Shown piece by piece: positions 14,785 to 23,431 of a DNA stretch of 33,072 bases (position 1 is the first letter of the stretch; each line of letters begins with the position of its first letter). The notes below the pieces were generated by a model that was given only the letters and a program-made list of their open reading frames with translations, was not told the origin of the DNA and did no database searches. The translations under genes were made by a program, and so were the position numbers. Location of the stretch: assembly GCA_021738725.1 (NCBI GenBank), contig JAIPBE010000041.1, positions 1-33,072 of the forward strand. Direction: 5' to 3'. This DNA is from Saprospiraceae bacterium. GTDB lineage: Bacteria; Bacteroidota; Bacteroidia; Chitinophagales; Saprospiraceae.

Positions 14785-16182
14785 ATGAAGGCGCTTGAAA
14801 ACAGGTATCTTGCAGCCGATTCCTCGTATGTCCAGTACTTCTCCATGATCTCCCAACCCCTCAAAAACCAGAAAGCCATACTGGACAAACTGGGCATTGA
14901 CAACCTCAATGCCATGCAGCTGGAGGCCCAGTCGGCCATCCATCGCCATGGGGAGGTGATCCTGCATTCACCGACGGGAACGGGAAAGACACTGGCTTTT
15001 CTATTGCCAATCCTGGCGGGACTGGAAGTGCAGATCGAGGAGGTCCAGTGTCTCATACTGGTGCCCTCCAGGGAGCTGGCTATCCAGATCGAGCAGGTCG
15101 TCCGCAACATGGGAACAGGATATAAGACGAATGCCGTCTTTGGTGGTCGATCCGTATCCAAAGACAAGATGGACCTCAAACATCCGCCGGCCATTCTGAT
15201 CGGTACGCCCGGCCGAGTGGCCGACCATATTCGCCGGGGAAATGTCAATGCCTCATCTATCAGGACACTGGTGCTGGATGAATATGACAAATCGTTGGAG
15301 ATCGGCTTTGAAGACGAAATGGCTGAGATCTGTTCCTCCCTGACCGGACTGGAAAAGAAAATACTTACCTCAGCCACGCGTGATACAGATATCCCGGAAT
15401 TTGTCGGCATAGAAGACCCGTTGATCCTGGATCATACAGACTCCGGGCAATCCTATCTGGAGGTGCGCATTGTCGAATCGCCGACCAGGGATAAACTGGA
15501 GACGCTGGCGTCATTACTTTGTCACTTGGGGGACGCCCGTGGGATTGTGTTTTGCAATTTTAAGGATGCCATCCAGCGGATCAGCGATCATTTGCACAGG
15601 GAACAGATCGCACATGGCTGCTTTTATGGAGGGACCGAGCAGCAAGAACGGGAGCGTGCACTGATCCAGTTTCGAAATGGTACCTATCGCACCCTCCTGG
15701 CTACGGATCTCGCCGCCAGAGGAATTGACGTGCCGGAGATCCAGTACATCATCCATTATCATCTCCCGCACCGGGAGCAGGAATACACCCATCGCAACGG
15801 GCGAACAGCCCGAATGGATCAGGATGGGGTGGCCTACATCCTCAAAGGGAAAGGCGAACAGTTGCCCGAGTTTATACCCAAACTCCGGGTGGAATCTGTC
15901 CCCCCTGGATCCTCTCCAAATCCGGCGAGCTGGCAGACCATCGTTCTGTCCGGGGGGCGCAACGATAAAATATCCAAAGGGGATGTGGCAGGGCTGTTGA
16001 TCAAGGAAGGGAATACCTCGCCCGAGCATATCGGTCGGATCGAATTGACCCGGGATGAGGCCTATGTAGCAGTGGCATCCTCGGAAGTGGACAGATTGAT
16101 CGCTCAATTGGATAACACCAAGCTGAAGAAGCGAAAAGTTCGACTGTTCAAACTCGACATGCGACCTGGTATTTCGGAGTAA
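14785..16182 (+). CDS. DEAD-box RNA helicase, DbpA-like (DEYD variant)
   Basis: A 465-residue ATP-dependent RNA helicase. Motif I SPTGTGKT is at 62-69, with LVPSRELA, the GG element GGRSVSKDK and TPGR following. Motif II is DEYD (165-168) instead of DEAD, motif III SAT is at 196-198, motif V TDLAARGID lies in 308-316 and motif VI HRNGRTAR is at 336-343. The C-terminal 75 residues (GDVAGLLIKEG ... GRIELTRDEAYVAV) look like the DbpA RNA-binding fold that targets 23S rRNA. A role in ribosome assembly is therefore inferred. The start is uncertain: the ATG at 14845 (MISQPLKNQKAIL) begins the conserved region, and the first 20 residues may be untranslated. It lies 42 bases ahead of the hydrolase gene on the same strand. 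Confidence 0.9.
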   Translation: MKALENRYLAADSSYVQYFSMISQPLKNQKAILDKLGIDNLNAMQLEAQSAIHRHGEVILHSPTGTGKTLAFLLPILAGLEVQIEEVQCLILVPSRELAIQIEQVVRNMGTGYKTNAVFGGRSVSKDKMDLKHPPAILIGTPGRVADHIRRGNVNASSIRTLVLDEYDKSLEIGFEDEMAEICSSLTGLEKKILTSATRDTDIPEFVGIEDPLILDHTDSGQSYLEVRIVESPTRDKLETLASLLCHLGDARGIVFCNFKDAIQRISDHLHREQIAHGCFYGGTEQQERERALIQFRNGTYRTLLATDLAARGIDVPEIQYIIHYHLPHREQEYTHRNGRTARMDQDGVAYILKGKGEQLPEFIPKLRVESVPPGSSPNPASWQTIVLSGGRNDKISKGDVAGLLIKEGNTSPEHIGRIELTRDEAYVAVASSEVDRLIAQLDNTKLKKRKVRLFKLDMRPGISE

Positions 16183-16224
16183 ATCCAATCAAATACGGCA
16201 TTACCGTTGACAAGAAGTATTGAT

Positions 16225-17247
16225 ATGATCCGATTCTGGTTTTCGCTCGTCACATTCCTTTTCATTCAGATGGTCTCGGCCCAGGTCCCCATGCAAATGG
16301 GCACATCAGCCACTCATTTCCAGATCGGAACAAGGGAAGAGCCCATAGATTTCATTGTGGTGGACACCGTGTTAATAGAGAGGAAGCCCATCCTGCTTTT
16401 CTGCCAGGGTTCCCTGCCCATTCCACTCTTTGCCAACCTGGATGGATATGGTTTGTATATGATCGGTGGCGGGATGTCCAATTTTGATCTGGACTCGCTG
16501 CGCAAGGTCTTTCATCCAGTGGTGATCTCCATGCCTTACACACCACTGGTGGTGGAGCAAAGTTATTTGAATCCTTCCTTTTGTTATGTACCAGACCCGC
16601 AGTTGCCCCGGGATTTTTCACCGGATTATCTGGCTGCTGATACACTCGAGACATACGTGGATCGGGCGAAGGCGGTATTGAGTTTCTTACGTCAGCAAAC
16701 CTGGGTGGAACCCAACGGATGGGTGGTGGCCGGACATTCGCAAGGAGCCAAGGTGGCCACCAAGGTGGCGGCAGCTTCTCCATGGATCACCCGCTTGGGG
16801 CTTTTTTCTCCCAATCCGTTTGGTCGTATCGATCAGTTTATTCGGGAAACACGTTTGGATGCGCAACTGGGCAGGCAGACCTGGGAGCAGGCGGATTCGC
16901 TGATGGACAACTTTATTCAATTGAGTCGCTTGACGGCGGATCCTGAGGTCCGGTCTGAGAATCAGAATTTCGCTTCGTTGTGGTCCTTTTCAGAGCCGAT
17001 GTTCGATGACTGGCTGGCCCTGCAGAAGCCAATCTATCTTGCCTATGGTACAGAGGACCGTTCTGCTGATTTGTGCGACCTGGTACCGCTCTTCTTCATC
17101 CGGGAAGGCTGGGATCATCTCACTATGAAGCGATACCTCCACCGGGAGCACAATTTTTTTCTCGTGGATGCGGGTAGCCGACCTGATCAGTCACAACCGG
17201 GTTGGCCCGAGGTGATGAATGCATTTATTCACTGGACCAGAGAATAG
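16225..17247 (+). CDS. Secreted alpha/beta-hydrolase
   Basis: A 340-residue protein with a signal peptide (MIRFWFSLVTFLFIQMVSAQ). The nucleophile elbow is GHSQG (170-174, Ser172), followed by the typical helix AKVATKVAAASPWITRLGLFSPNPFGR. Asp278 in YGTEDRSAD and His309 in HREHNFF are good candidates for the rest of the triad. An oxyanion region may be formed by FCQGSLPIP (59-67). The ATG at 16225 is chosen over an in-frame TTG at 16207 because it gives a clean signal peptide. It acts outside the cytoplasm as a probable esterase or peptidase-like hydrolase; the substrate cannot be named. It may be co-transcribed with the helicase, but no shared role is evident. Confidence 0.82.
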   Translation: MIRFWFSLVTFLFIQMVSAQVPMQMGTSATHFQIGTREEPIDFIVVDTVLIERKPILLFCQGSLPIPLFANLDGYGLYMIGGGMSNFDLDSLRKVFHPVVISMPYTPLVVEQSYLNPSFCYVPDPQLPRDFSPDYLAADTLETYVDRAKAVLSFLRQQTWVEPNGWVVAGHSQGAKVATKVAAASPWITRLGLFSPNPFGRIDQFIRETRLDAQLGRQTWEQADSLMDNFIQLSRLTADPEVRSENQNFASLWSFSEPMFDDWLALQKPIYLAYGTEDRSADLCDLVPLFFIREGWDHLTMKRYLHREHNFFLVDAGSRPDQSQPGWPEVMNAFIHWTRE

Positions 17248-17419
17248 ACAAGCTCATTCTGTGATTTCATCGATCTGTATTATCTCTGGGTTGGAGGATA
17301 TGAAGCCGTTCATCTCGAAGGGAGCTCCATTTTAGATATGTTGGATGTCTTTCAATTGCAGGTGTTTCCAAGAGTACAAAATCCCCAGGAAAACTGAAGG
17401 GCATTTCGGTAAACCTGCA

Positions 17420-17451
17420 ACAGCCGACTATGATGGAACAAAGCCGGCTGT
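17420..17451. repeat. Inverted repeat between hydrolase and trx
   Basis: acagccg (17420-17426) and cggctgt (17445-17451) are perfect 7-base arms around an 18-base loop. It lies between two convergent genes, 22 bases beyond the trx stop. No T-run follows, so it is a weak terminator candidate only. Confidence 0.35.
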
Positions 17452-17473
17452 CGTAGTTCTAGTGGATCTGTTG

Positions 17474-17836
17474 CTATGCCGTTTGGAGCAACTCCTTTTC
17501 GATCACTTCCTGAAAAGCTGTTTTGGTTAATGCACCGGCTTGCATCATAGGTATACCCTCTAACGGGATGAACAGAATGCTAGGGATGCTGCGGATACCA
17601 AAAACGGATGAAAGTTCCTGTTCCACCTCGGTATCCACTTTATAGATATCAACCTTGCCGTCATATTCGTTGCCCAGTTCATCCATAATGGGGGCGACCA
17701 TTTTGCATGGGCCACACCAATCGGCGTAAAAGTCTATAATCGCAGGGCGCTCCCCTTTGTATTTCCACTCTTTTTCTGTTGTGTAGTCGAATATGTCACT
17801 CTTGAACTTTTCTGCAGTTAGTTTGATCGTTGCCAT
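17474..17836 (-). CDS. Thioredoxin
   Basis: A 120-residue cytoplasmic thioredoxin. The start at 17836 (MATIKLTAEKFKSDIFDY) replaces a longer open frame reaching 17884. The active site WCGPC lies in FYADWCGPCKMVAPIMDEL. The cis-proline motif is RSIPSILFIP and the strand KVDIYKVDTE is typical. A short insertion (TTEKEWKYKGERP) precedes the central strand, as in many Bacteroidota thioredoxins. It reduces disulfides in client proteins such as reductases; class II RNR is one possible client, by inference. It is a single gene. Confidence 0.93.
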   Translation of the reverse strand: MATIKLTAEKFKSDIFDYTTEKEWKYKGERPAIIDFYADWCGPCKMVAPIMDELGNEYDGKVDIYKVDTEVEQELSSVFGIRSIPSILFIPLEGIPMMQAGALTKTAFQEVIEKELLQTA

Positions 17837-18149
17837 AGCGTTGTGATTTGATCTGAATGTTTGCGCCATAAAGGTAGACTGCATTGGATTGGATGAATGT
17901 GATGCAGGTCACCAAAGGTCATTTGACTTCGCATCCGGTCACGCCGGGTCCGCAGGTGTTGTGCCAGTCATTCGCTCGTAAAAAAGAAAGTGCGATCGAG
18001 ATTGTAACTGTCATTCCACGTAAATGCTCAGATCTTCAAGGTTAACTGAACAGCTTGTTCATTTGTGAGTGTGAAGCGATCCAAAATAATGGCGTCATTT
18101 TTTTAGTCATTTGGTGCCTCAAGGTGTTTCACGCCCGGAATTGAAGAGG
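17837..18149. other. Intergenic region trx / argJ
   Basis: No gene is visible. The left part should hold the trx promoter on the minus strand: the sequence tacctttat (read on the minus strand near 17868-17876) resembles a -7 box with one mismatch. The right part follows the argJ stop. I found no clear terminator hairpin there. Confidence 0.4.
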
Positions 18150-19361
18150 TCAAGTCGTATATACAGAGTTGAACAAGACGTAATCAGTTGTCAAATCAGT
18201 TCCCCATCCTTTTGATCCTGCTTTTCCATGATGAAGATCCAGGAGAATTTTCAAATGCGATTCCCTCAATATTTTTTTGATGTAGTTCGTGTCAAACTCT
18301 AATGGGACTCCTTGTTCCAGCACTTTGACGGTCCTTTTTTCAGATCCGATATAAAGATCAACTTTTTCATAATCAAAAGGCAGTCCAGCGTTACCGGCTG
18401 CACTGATGATCCTGCCCCAATTTGGATCACGGCCAAACATGGCGGTTTTAACCAGGGACGAATCTGAAATTTTTCGGATCATGGTTCTGGCATAATCTTC
18501 TGTTGGCGCATTCACTATTTCATATTCAATAAACTTTGAAGCTCCTTCTCCATCTGAAACGATGAGCTGTGCGAGATGTATGAACATTTCTTCTAGGCGG
18601 TTCTTGAATATTGAATACCCTTCATCGTTTTTGGATTGAATGATACTGTTCTGTGCCAAGCCATTTGCCAATACGATGACCATATCATTGGTAGAGGTGT
18701 CACCGTCTACGGTGATCATATTAAAAGACTTGTCAGCCGTTTCCTTTACCAGCTTTTTTAACAGCTTTGGTTCAATAGCAATATCTGTAACGATAAATGC
18801 CAGCATCGTGGCCATATTCGGGTGAATCATTCCTGATCCTTTGGCAATCCCTCCCATATTGATTTCACGACCATCCACCTCAAACTCTACAAAACCTTCT
18901 TTGGCAAAGGTATCGGTGGTTAATATGGCGTTTGCAACCAGAGATCCGGCATTTGATCTATTGCTAAGCTTTTTGACATTTTCTTTAATACCCTCGACAA
19001 TTTCTGTTGTCGGAAATTTGACACCAATAATGCCCGTGGAAGCCACTAGCACCAATTCTTTGTCAATGTTTAATTCCTCAGCCAATGAACTTGCCATGGC
19101 TTCAGCACCTTCCATGCCCAGTTTTCCAGTGGCCGCATTTGCATTTCCGGCATTGATGACAATAGCTTGGGCTTTGCCATCTGAAATATGTTTTCTTGAT
19201 ACGGTAATGGGCGCTGCAACCACCTGGTTTTGGGTGAACACTGCTGCTGCACTTGCTGGCACTTTTGAGAAGATGATGGCTAGATCTCTTTTCATGGACT
19301 TCACACCTGTATGTGCACCCCAGCAAGTGATCCCTCTAACGTTTGTGATGTTTTTTATCAT
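18150..19361 (-). CDS. argJ: Glutamate N-acetyltransferase / ornithine acetyltransferase
   Basis: A 403-residue enzyme that transfers the acetyl group from N-acetylornithine to glutamate, closing the cyclic arginine pathway. The autocleavage and nucleophile site is Thr185 in KGSGMIHPNMATML, so the protein should be cut into alpha and beta chains. Other family motifs are VNAGNANAATG (as INAGNANAATG), STGIIGVKFP, TVDGDTSTND and GRDPNWGRII. The C-terminus DLTTDYVLFNSVYTT is complete. Some ArgJ proteins also use acetyl-CoA, and this cannot be told from sequence. It is the last gene of the argB-D-C-J operon, 11 bases after argC. Codon composition is AT-rich, as in the rest of the operon. Confidence 0.95.
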   Translation of the reverse strand: MIKNITNVRGITCWGAHTGVKSMKRDLAIIFSKVPASAAAVFTQNQVVAAPITVSRKHISDGKAQAIVINAGNANAATGKLGMEGAEAMASSLAEELNIDKELVLVASTGIIGVKFPTTEIVEGIKENVKKLSNRSNAGSLVANAILTTDTFAKEGFVEFEVDGREINMGGIAKGSGMIHPNMATMLAFIVTDIAIEPKLLKKLVKETADKSFNMITVDGDTSTNDMVIVLANGLAQNSIIQSKNDEGYSIFKNRLEEMFIHLAQLIVSDGEGASKFIEYEIVNAPTEDYARTMIRKISDSSLVKTAMFGRDPNWGRIISAAGNAGLPFDYEKVDLYIGSEKRTVKVLEQGVPLEFDTNYIKKILRESHLKILLDLHHGKAGSKGWGTDLTTDYVLFNSVYTT

Positions 19362-19372
19362 GATTCTGGATA

Positions 19373-20410
19373 TTATGGGTTCAATGGGATGAGTTTAAGT
19401 CCTTGGGTTTCATCGAGCCCTAGCATGATGTTCATATTGTGAACAGCCTGACCTGCCGCACCTTTAATGAGATTGTCGATCACGCTAATCACAATCACCA
19501 TATTGGTCCGCTGGTCATATGTCGTATATAGATCGCAATAATTGGTCCCTCTCACATCTTTTATGGCGGGTTCTTGTTTTCTTAATCTCACAAATGGCGC
19601 ATGTGCATAAAAGGCGGAGTAAAGTTCATGGAGTTCAGACTCCTCCAGGATCCTCGTAGGCCGGGCATATATGGTCGTTAAAATTCCTCGATCGACGGGC
19701 AATAAGTGCGGGGTAAACTGAACTAGTGTTCTTTCGCCTGATATCTTATCCATTATTTCTTGAATTTCAATCGTATGCCTGTGATGTTTAAGCCCGTATG
19801 CTTTGAAATTGTCATTTACATTCGAATACAGGTTTACATTCTTCGCTTTTATGCCGGCCCCGGTAACTCCTGTTTTTGAATCAATAATTATGCGGTCGCT
19901 TTCAATAAGATTGGCATGCAGTAGAGGCGCCAAGCCTAATATCGCACTTGTCGGAAAGCACCCTGGATTGGCGATCAAGTGAGCGTCTTTGATTTTAGCA
20001 GCATATAGTTCAGGACACCCAAATATGGCTTTCTCAAACCCTTCCGGGTAAATATGGTCCATTTTATACCATTCTTCGTACACTTTTTGGGAACTTAAAC
20101 GAAAATCTCCTGAAAGATCGATGATCTTAAAGGATCTATCATGAAAGCGTCTTACTATATCCATAGACACTCCATGAGGTAAAGCTAGAAAGACTAGATC
20201 CAGTTCATAATCATCAATTTGATCCAGGGAAACCAATACATCATCTGCGATTCCCTGTAAATAGGGATGCACATCTGAGAATAAATCTCCTGCTCGGCTT
20301 TCAGAAGTGATCATGGTGATCTCAACGTCAGGATGGTTGGTTAGAATTCGGACCAGTTCTGATCCAGTATAACCTGTTGCGCCGATAATTCCAATTTTGT
20401 ATTTGGTCAT
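19373..20410 (-). CDS. argC: N-acetyl-gamma-glutamyl-phosphate reductase
   Basis: A 345-residue cytoplasmic dehydrogenase that reduces N-acetylglutamyl phosphate to the semialdehyde with NADPH. The nucleotide-binding loop is GATGYTGSEL (10-19). The catalytic Cys151 lies in NPGCFPTSA, with family stretches DLVFLALPHGVS, IIDLSGDFRL and the His-rich GLKHHRHTIEIQEI. The C-terminus (NLIKGAAGQAVHNMNIMLG) is the signature near the dimer interface. Length is normal for the type 1 enzyme. It starts 10 bases after argD and ends 11 bases before argJ, which implies a single transcript. Confidence 0.96.
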   Translation of the reverse strand: MTKYKIGIIGATGYTGSELVRILTNHPDVEITMITSESRAGDLFSDVHPYLQGIADDVLVSLDQIDDYELDLVFLALPHGVSMDIVRRFHDRSFKIIDLSGDFRLSSQKVYEEWYKMDHIYPEGFEKAIFGCPELYAAKIKDAHLIANPGCFPTSAILGLAPLLHANLIESDRIIIDSKTGVTGAGIKAKNVNLYSNVNDNFKAYGLKHHRHTIEIQEIMDKISGERTLVQFTPHLLPVDRGILTTIYARPTRILEESELHELYSAFYAHAPFVRLRKQEPAIKDVRGTNYCDLYTTYDQRTNMVIVISVIDNLIKGAAGQAVHNMNIMLGLDETQGLKLIPLNP

Positions 20411-20420
20411 TGAATTATAT

Positions 20421-21602
20421 TTATTTTAATGATCTCTTCAGAGCATCCATCGCCAGTTCTAAATCTTCATAACTTATGTTTAGTGGTGGAACCAAACGCA
20501 ATACAGTATTGGCAGTGGAATTGGTCAGCACCCCAAAATCAAGCATTTTTTGGACGAGCGATTTTGTCTCAAAATTGAACTCTATCCCTATCATCAGTCC
20601 TAAACCGCGGACTTCCAATATACCTGCCTGTTCAATTTTCGCGATTTCAGCTTGAAGCCATGCTCCTTTTTCTTCAGCTTGTTGCAACAGGTTTTCTGTT
20701 TCAATTATCTCTATTGTGGCCAATGAAGCTGCACATGCAAGAGGGTTTCCTCCAAAGGTGGTCCCATGATCACCAAATTCAATTGTAGCACTTACTTTTT
20801 CGTTTGACAGAATGGCGCCAATTGGAACGCCACCTCCCAATGCTTTCGCCAAAGTCATGATATCTGGTTCTACGCCAAAATGCTCTTTGGCAAACATTTT
20901 CCCAGTCCGTCCCATGCCGCATTGAATTTCATCGAATATCAATACGATCTGTTGATCATCGCAAAAGGATCTCAATTCAGTTAAAAAATCTTTATTCGCA
21001 ACATTCACACCTCCTTCGCCCTGTATGGGCTCTATAATGATGGCGGCTGTGTTCCTGTCGCTAGCATTCTTTATATCTTCTAAGCTATTAAATGGTGCTT
21101 GGGAGAAACCCTGCGGAATTGGCTCAAACCCTTTTTGATATGCTTTCTTGCCCGTTGCAATAGTGGCAAGTGTCCGCCCGTGAAAGGAGTTTTCGAACGA
21201 AATAATGTTTCCGCCCTTACCAATACTATGAGCGTATTTGCGCGCTATTTTAATAGCACCTTCAACAGATTCTGCTCCGCTATTGGTGATAAATACACGA
21301 TCCAATCCTGATAACTCCACCAGCTTTTTGGAAAGCATTACCTGTGGTTCACTTAGATAAAAGTTTGAAATGTGAATCAGTTTGGCGGCCTGGTCCTGGA
21401 TGGATTTTACAACTTTAGGGTGGCAGTGCCCAACACTATTTACAGCGATACCCGCCAGCATATCTATGTATTCGTTGCCTTCTACATCCCAGATCCGAGA
21501 TCCTTTCCCATGATCAAAAGTTACGGGAAAGCGTTTGAAGGATTGTAAATAATGGTCTTTATCAAGATCATTGAAGGTGCTGTTTAATTTTTCTGTCTTC
21601 AT
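20421..21602 (-). CDS. argD: Acetylornithine aminotransferase
   Basis: A 393-residue class III PLP aminotransferase that converts N-acetylglutamate semialdehyde plus glutamate to N-acetylornithine. The PLP lysine is Lys253 in LAKALGGGVPIGA; Asp224 (FDEIQCGMGRTG) contacts the pyridine nitrogen. Other motifs are TNSGAESVEGAIKIAR, FHGRT and EPIQGEGGV. The ArgD assignment comes mainly from operon context, since ornithine and lysine-pathway relatives look alike; a dual role in lysine synthesis is possible. It lies between argB and argC with gaps of 11 and 10 bases. Confidence 0.93.
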   Translation of the reverse strand: MKTEKLNSTFNDLDKDHYLQSFKRFPVTFDHGKGSRIWDVEGNEYIDMLAGIAVNSVGHCHPKVVKSIQDQAAKLIHISNFYLSEPQVMLSKKLVELSGLDRVFITNSGAESVEGAIKIARKYAHSIGKGGNIISFENSFHGRTLATIATGKKAYQKGFEPIPQGFSQAPFNSLEDIKNASDRNTAAIIIEPIQGEGGVNVANKDFLTELRSFCDDQQIVLIFDEIQCGMGRTGKMFAKEHFGVEPDIMTLAKALGGGVPIGAILSNEKVSATIEFGDHGTTFGGNPLACAASLATIEIIETENLLQQAEEKGAWLQAEIAKIEQAGILEVRGLGLMIGIEFNFETKSLVQKMLDFGVLTNSTANTVLRLVPPLNISYEDLELAMDALKRSLK

Positions 21603-21613
21603 TCGTTCTTATT

Positions 21614-22435
21614 TTAAGTGTGGATTGCCGTTCCAATAGTAGCATTATCGAAAAGGCTATCGATTTGTTCCGGAACTGTTCCATTGATAATTCTGGCAAG
21701 TTTGGCTCCTTTTTCCAAGGCAATTTGACATGAATCGATTTTAGGGATCATGCCACCCTGGATACAATTTGTTTTCTTAAGTCGATCTATCTCAGTTATG
21801 TTTATTTTGCTGATCAAGGAGGCCGGGTCATCTTTTTCCCGCCTTAAGCCGTCGACATCTGTCAGGATAATATATTGATCTACTGTTAGGGCCCCTGCTA
21901 TATGGCCGGCAAACATATCTCCATTAATATTATAATCAAGTCCTTTGTGATCAGAAGCAATGCAAGTTATCACTGGGATATAATTGTGTTTGAGGAGCAA
22001 TTTGATCAATGAAGGGTCTACACTTGCTACATCACCTACCTGGCCTAAGTCGACCTGCTTTAATTGGCCTTTTTCAGTCTGCGAATGCAACCTTTTTTTG
22101 GCCACGACTATCTGTCCGTCTTTGCCAGACAATCCTACGGCGCGATGTCCCAGTTTATTGATAATTGAAATAAGGCTACCATTCACTTTGCCCTTGAGTG
22201 CCATTTCAACATATTCCATAGCTTCCGTTGTTGTCTTTCGATGGCCGTCAATAAACTCAGATTCTATGTTTGCAATTTCTAAGGTTTGCTTGATAAAGGG
22301 GCCTCCACCATGAACAATGACAATCTGATGTCCTTTATCTTTAAAAGAACAAATACTTTCTAATATTTGCGATTTTAAATGATGATCTGTCATTGCATTT
22401 CCGCCGTATTTGAAGAGTATTAATTTTCCTTTCAT
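21614..22435 (-). CDS. argB: Acetylglutamate kinase
   Basis: A 273-residue amino-acid kinase that phosphorylates N-acetylglutamate. The ATP-site start LILFKYGGNAMTD carries the catalytic Lys and GG, followed by VIVHGGGPFIKQTL and later VGLSGKDGQI, INGDMFAGHIAGAL and ILTDVDGL. The N-terminal kinked helix of arginine-sensitive hexameric forms seems to be absent, so feedback control by arginine is uncertain. The KYGGNAM form resembles enzymes from other phyla more than the KxGGK form I associate with Bacteroidota; this is a by-eye impression. It is the first gene of the argB-D-C-J operon. Confidence 0.93.
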   Translation of the reverse strand: MKGKLILFKYGGNAMTDHHLKSQILESICSFKDKGHQIVIVHGGGPFIKQTLEIANIESEFIDGHRKTTTEAMEYVEMALKGKVNGSLISIINKLGHRAVGLSGKDGQIVVAKKRLHSQTEKGQLKQVDLGQVGDVASVDPSLIKLLLKHNYIPVITCIASDHKGLDYNINGDMFAGHIAGALTVDQYIILTDVDGLRREKDDPASLISKINITEIDRLKKTNCIQGGMIPKIDSCQIALEKGAKLARIINGTVPEQIDSLFDNATIGTAIHT

Positions 22436-23375
22436 GGATACTTGTGCTTTTCTAATGGGACTTAATAACGGTGCAATTATTTATTGACTTTGAGATTGAT
22501 CGGGCGCTTTTTCTTGAGTCGGAGCTTTTATCTGAATTGGGTTGCTTTATTTTCGGTACTATTATTATCATCATAGAAGCTAATAAAGCATTCATTTTAT
22601 GAGTCGCCTCTAGATTCCCAATCTGGGGCCAAGATTATTGAACCATTTTGGAGTGGTTGCTTACATGGGCATGTCTGTGTTGAACGTAACATGTCACATG
22701 ACTATTCTTGGTTGATGTCTGTCCAAATGGCTAGAATAACTAAACCATATCACTAGGAAGCGCTGAACTTCAGGCAGGGACAGACAAAAAGCGAATTGTA
22801 AATATACGTGGTTATTCCTGTTATACCACTTTATCAGATGAATTTACCCATGTTTAGGTGGTAAACCGGGTTATTTGATGTTCTAACAATATTATTGGAC
22901 AACCTGTTCATTGTGATTTATAGTCTCGAAAAATCCATTTCACATGTTGAATGTTGGGCAATTTAATTATGATTGAGATAACTCAGGACATTGTGCAATT
23001 AGAGAATATTCCTTGGTCTGCCAGGCTGCGGTGGAAAAACTTTGAAATCCATTATGTTGGGTTTGCATCTAATTTTTTCATACGTTCAGACTGAACCTGT
23101 ATGCAGCCTCAAAGTTGATTCTAAACCCCTTCAGGATGTTCCCTTTCGATACTGTTGTAAACTCACTATTTTGGGATTCTTTCAACCGCGGACTGGCACA
23201 ATTCACCGCATCCTGTTGATCATGTGCGTGCCGGGATGAGTCGTCTATAAGTTCGTTTTTACTGGTGTACTCATTATGATCAATTTGATGTTTCGACCAG
23301 GTGTTATTTTGTTCGGTGATGGATATGCGGATCACTCAGGAATGGGATGTTCTATGTATGATCCGTCATCAGAAA
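22436..23375. other. Gene-free AT-rich region upstream of argB
   Basis: About 940 bases without a convincing gene between argB and the efflux operon terminator. The two short frames here (23042-23239 plus, 23078-23335 minus) overlap each other on opposite strands and resemble nothing known. The operon promoter must lie at the left end. A weak candidate on the minus strand is the AT-rich stretch near 22480-22490. I see no ARG-box-like repeat, mobile element or RNA gene. Confidence 0.5.
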
Positions 23376-23409
23376 TAAAAAGCCGGCTCCCTCTGCAGGA
23401 AGCCGGCTT
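23376..23409 (-). terminator. Terminator of the efflux operon
   Basis: agccggct (23381-23388) and agccggct (23401-23408), each self-complementary, form an 8-bp stem around a 12-base loop. On the minus strand the stem is followed by tttttattt. It lies 24 bases beyond the permease stop codon. Confidence 0.85.
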
Positions 23410-23431
23410 AATTGGTCAATGTACTGTGGTT

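Noticed and set aside
23042-23335. Small genes in the argB upstream region
   Set aside because: The plus and minus frames overlap, have no plausible start context, and resemble no family.
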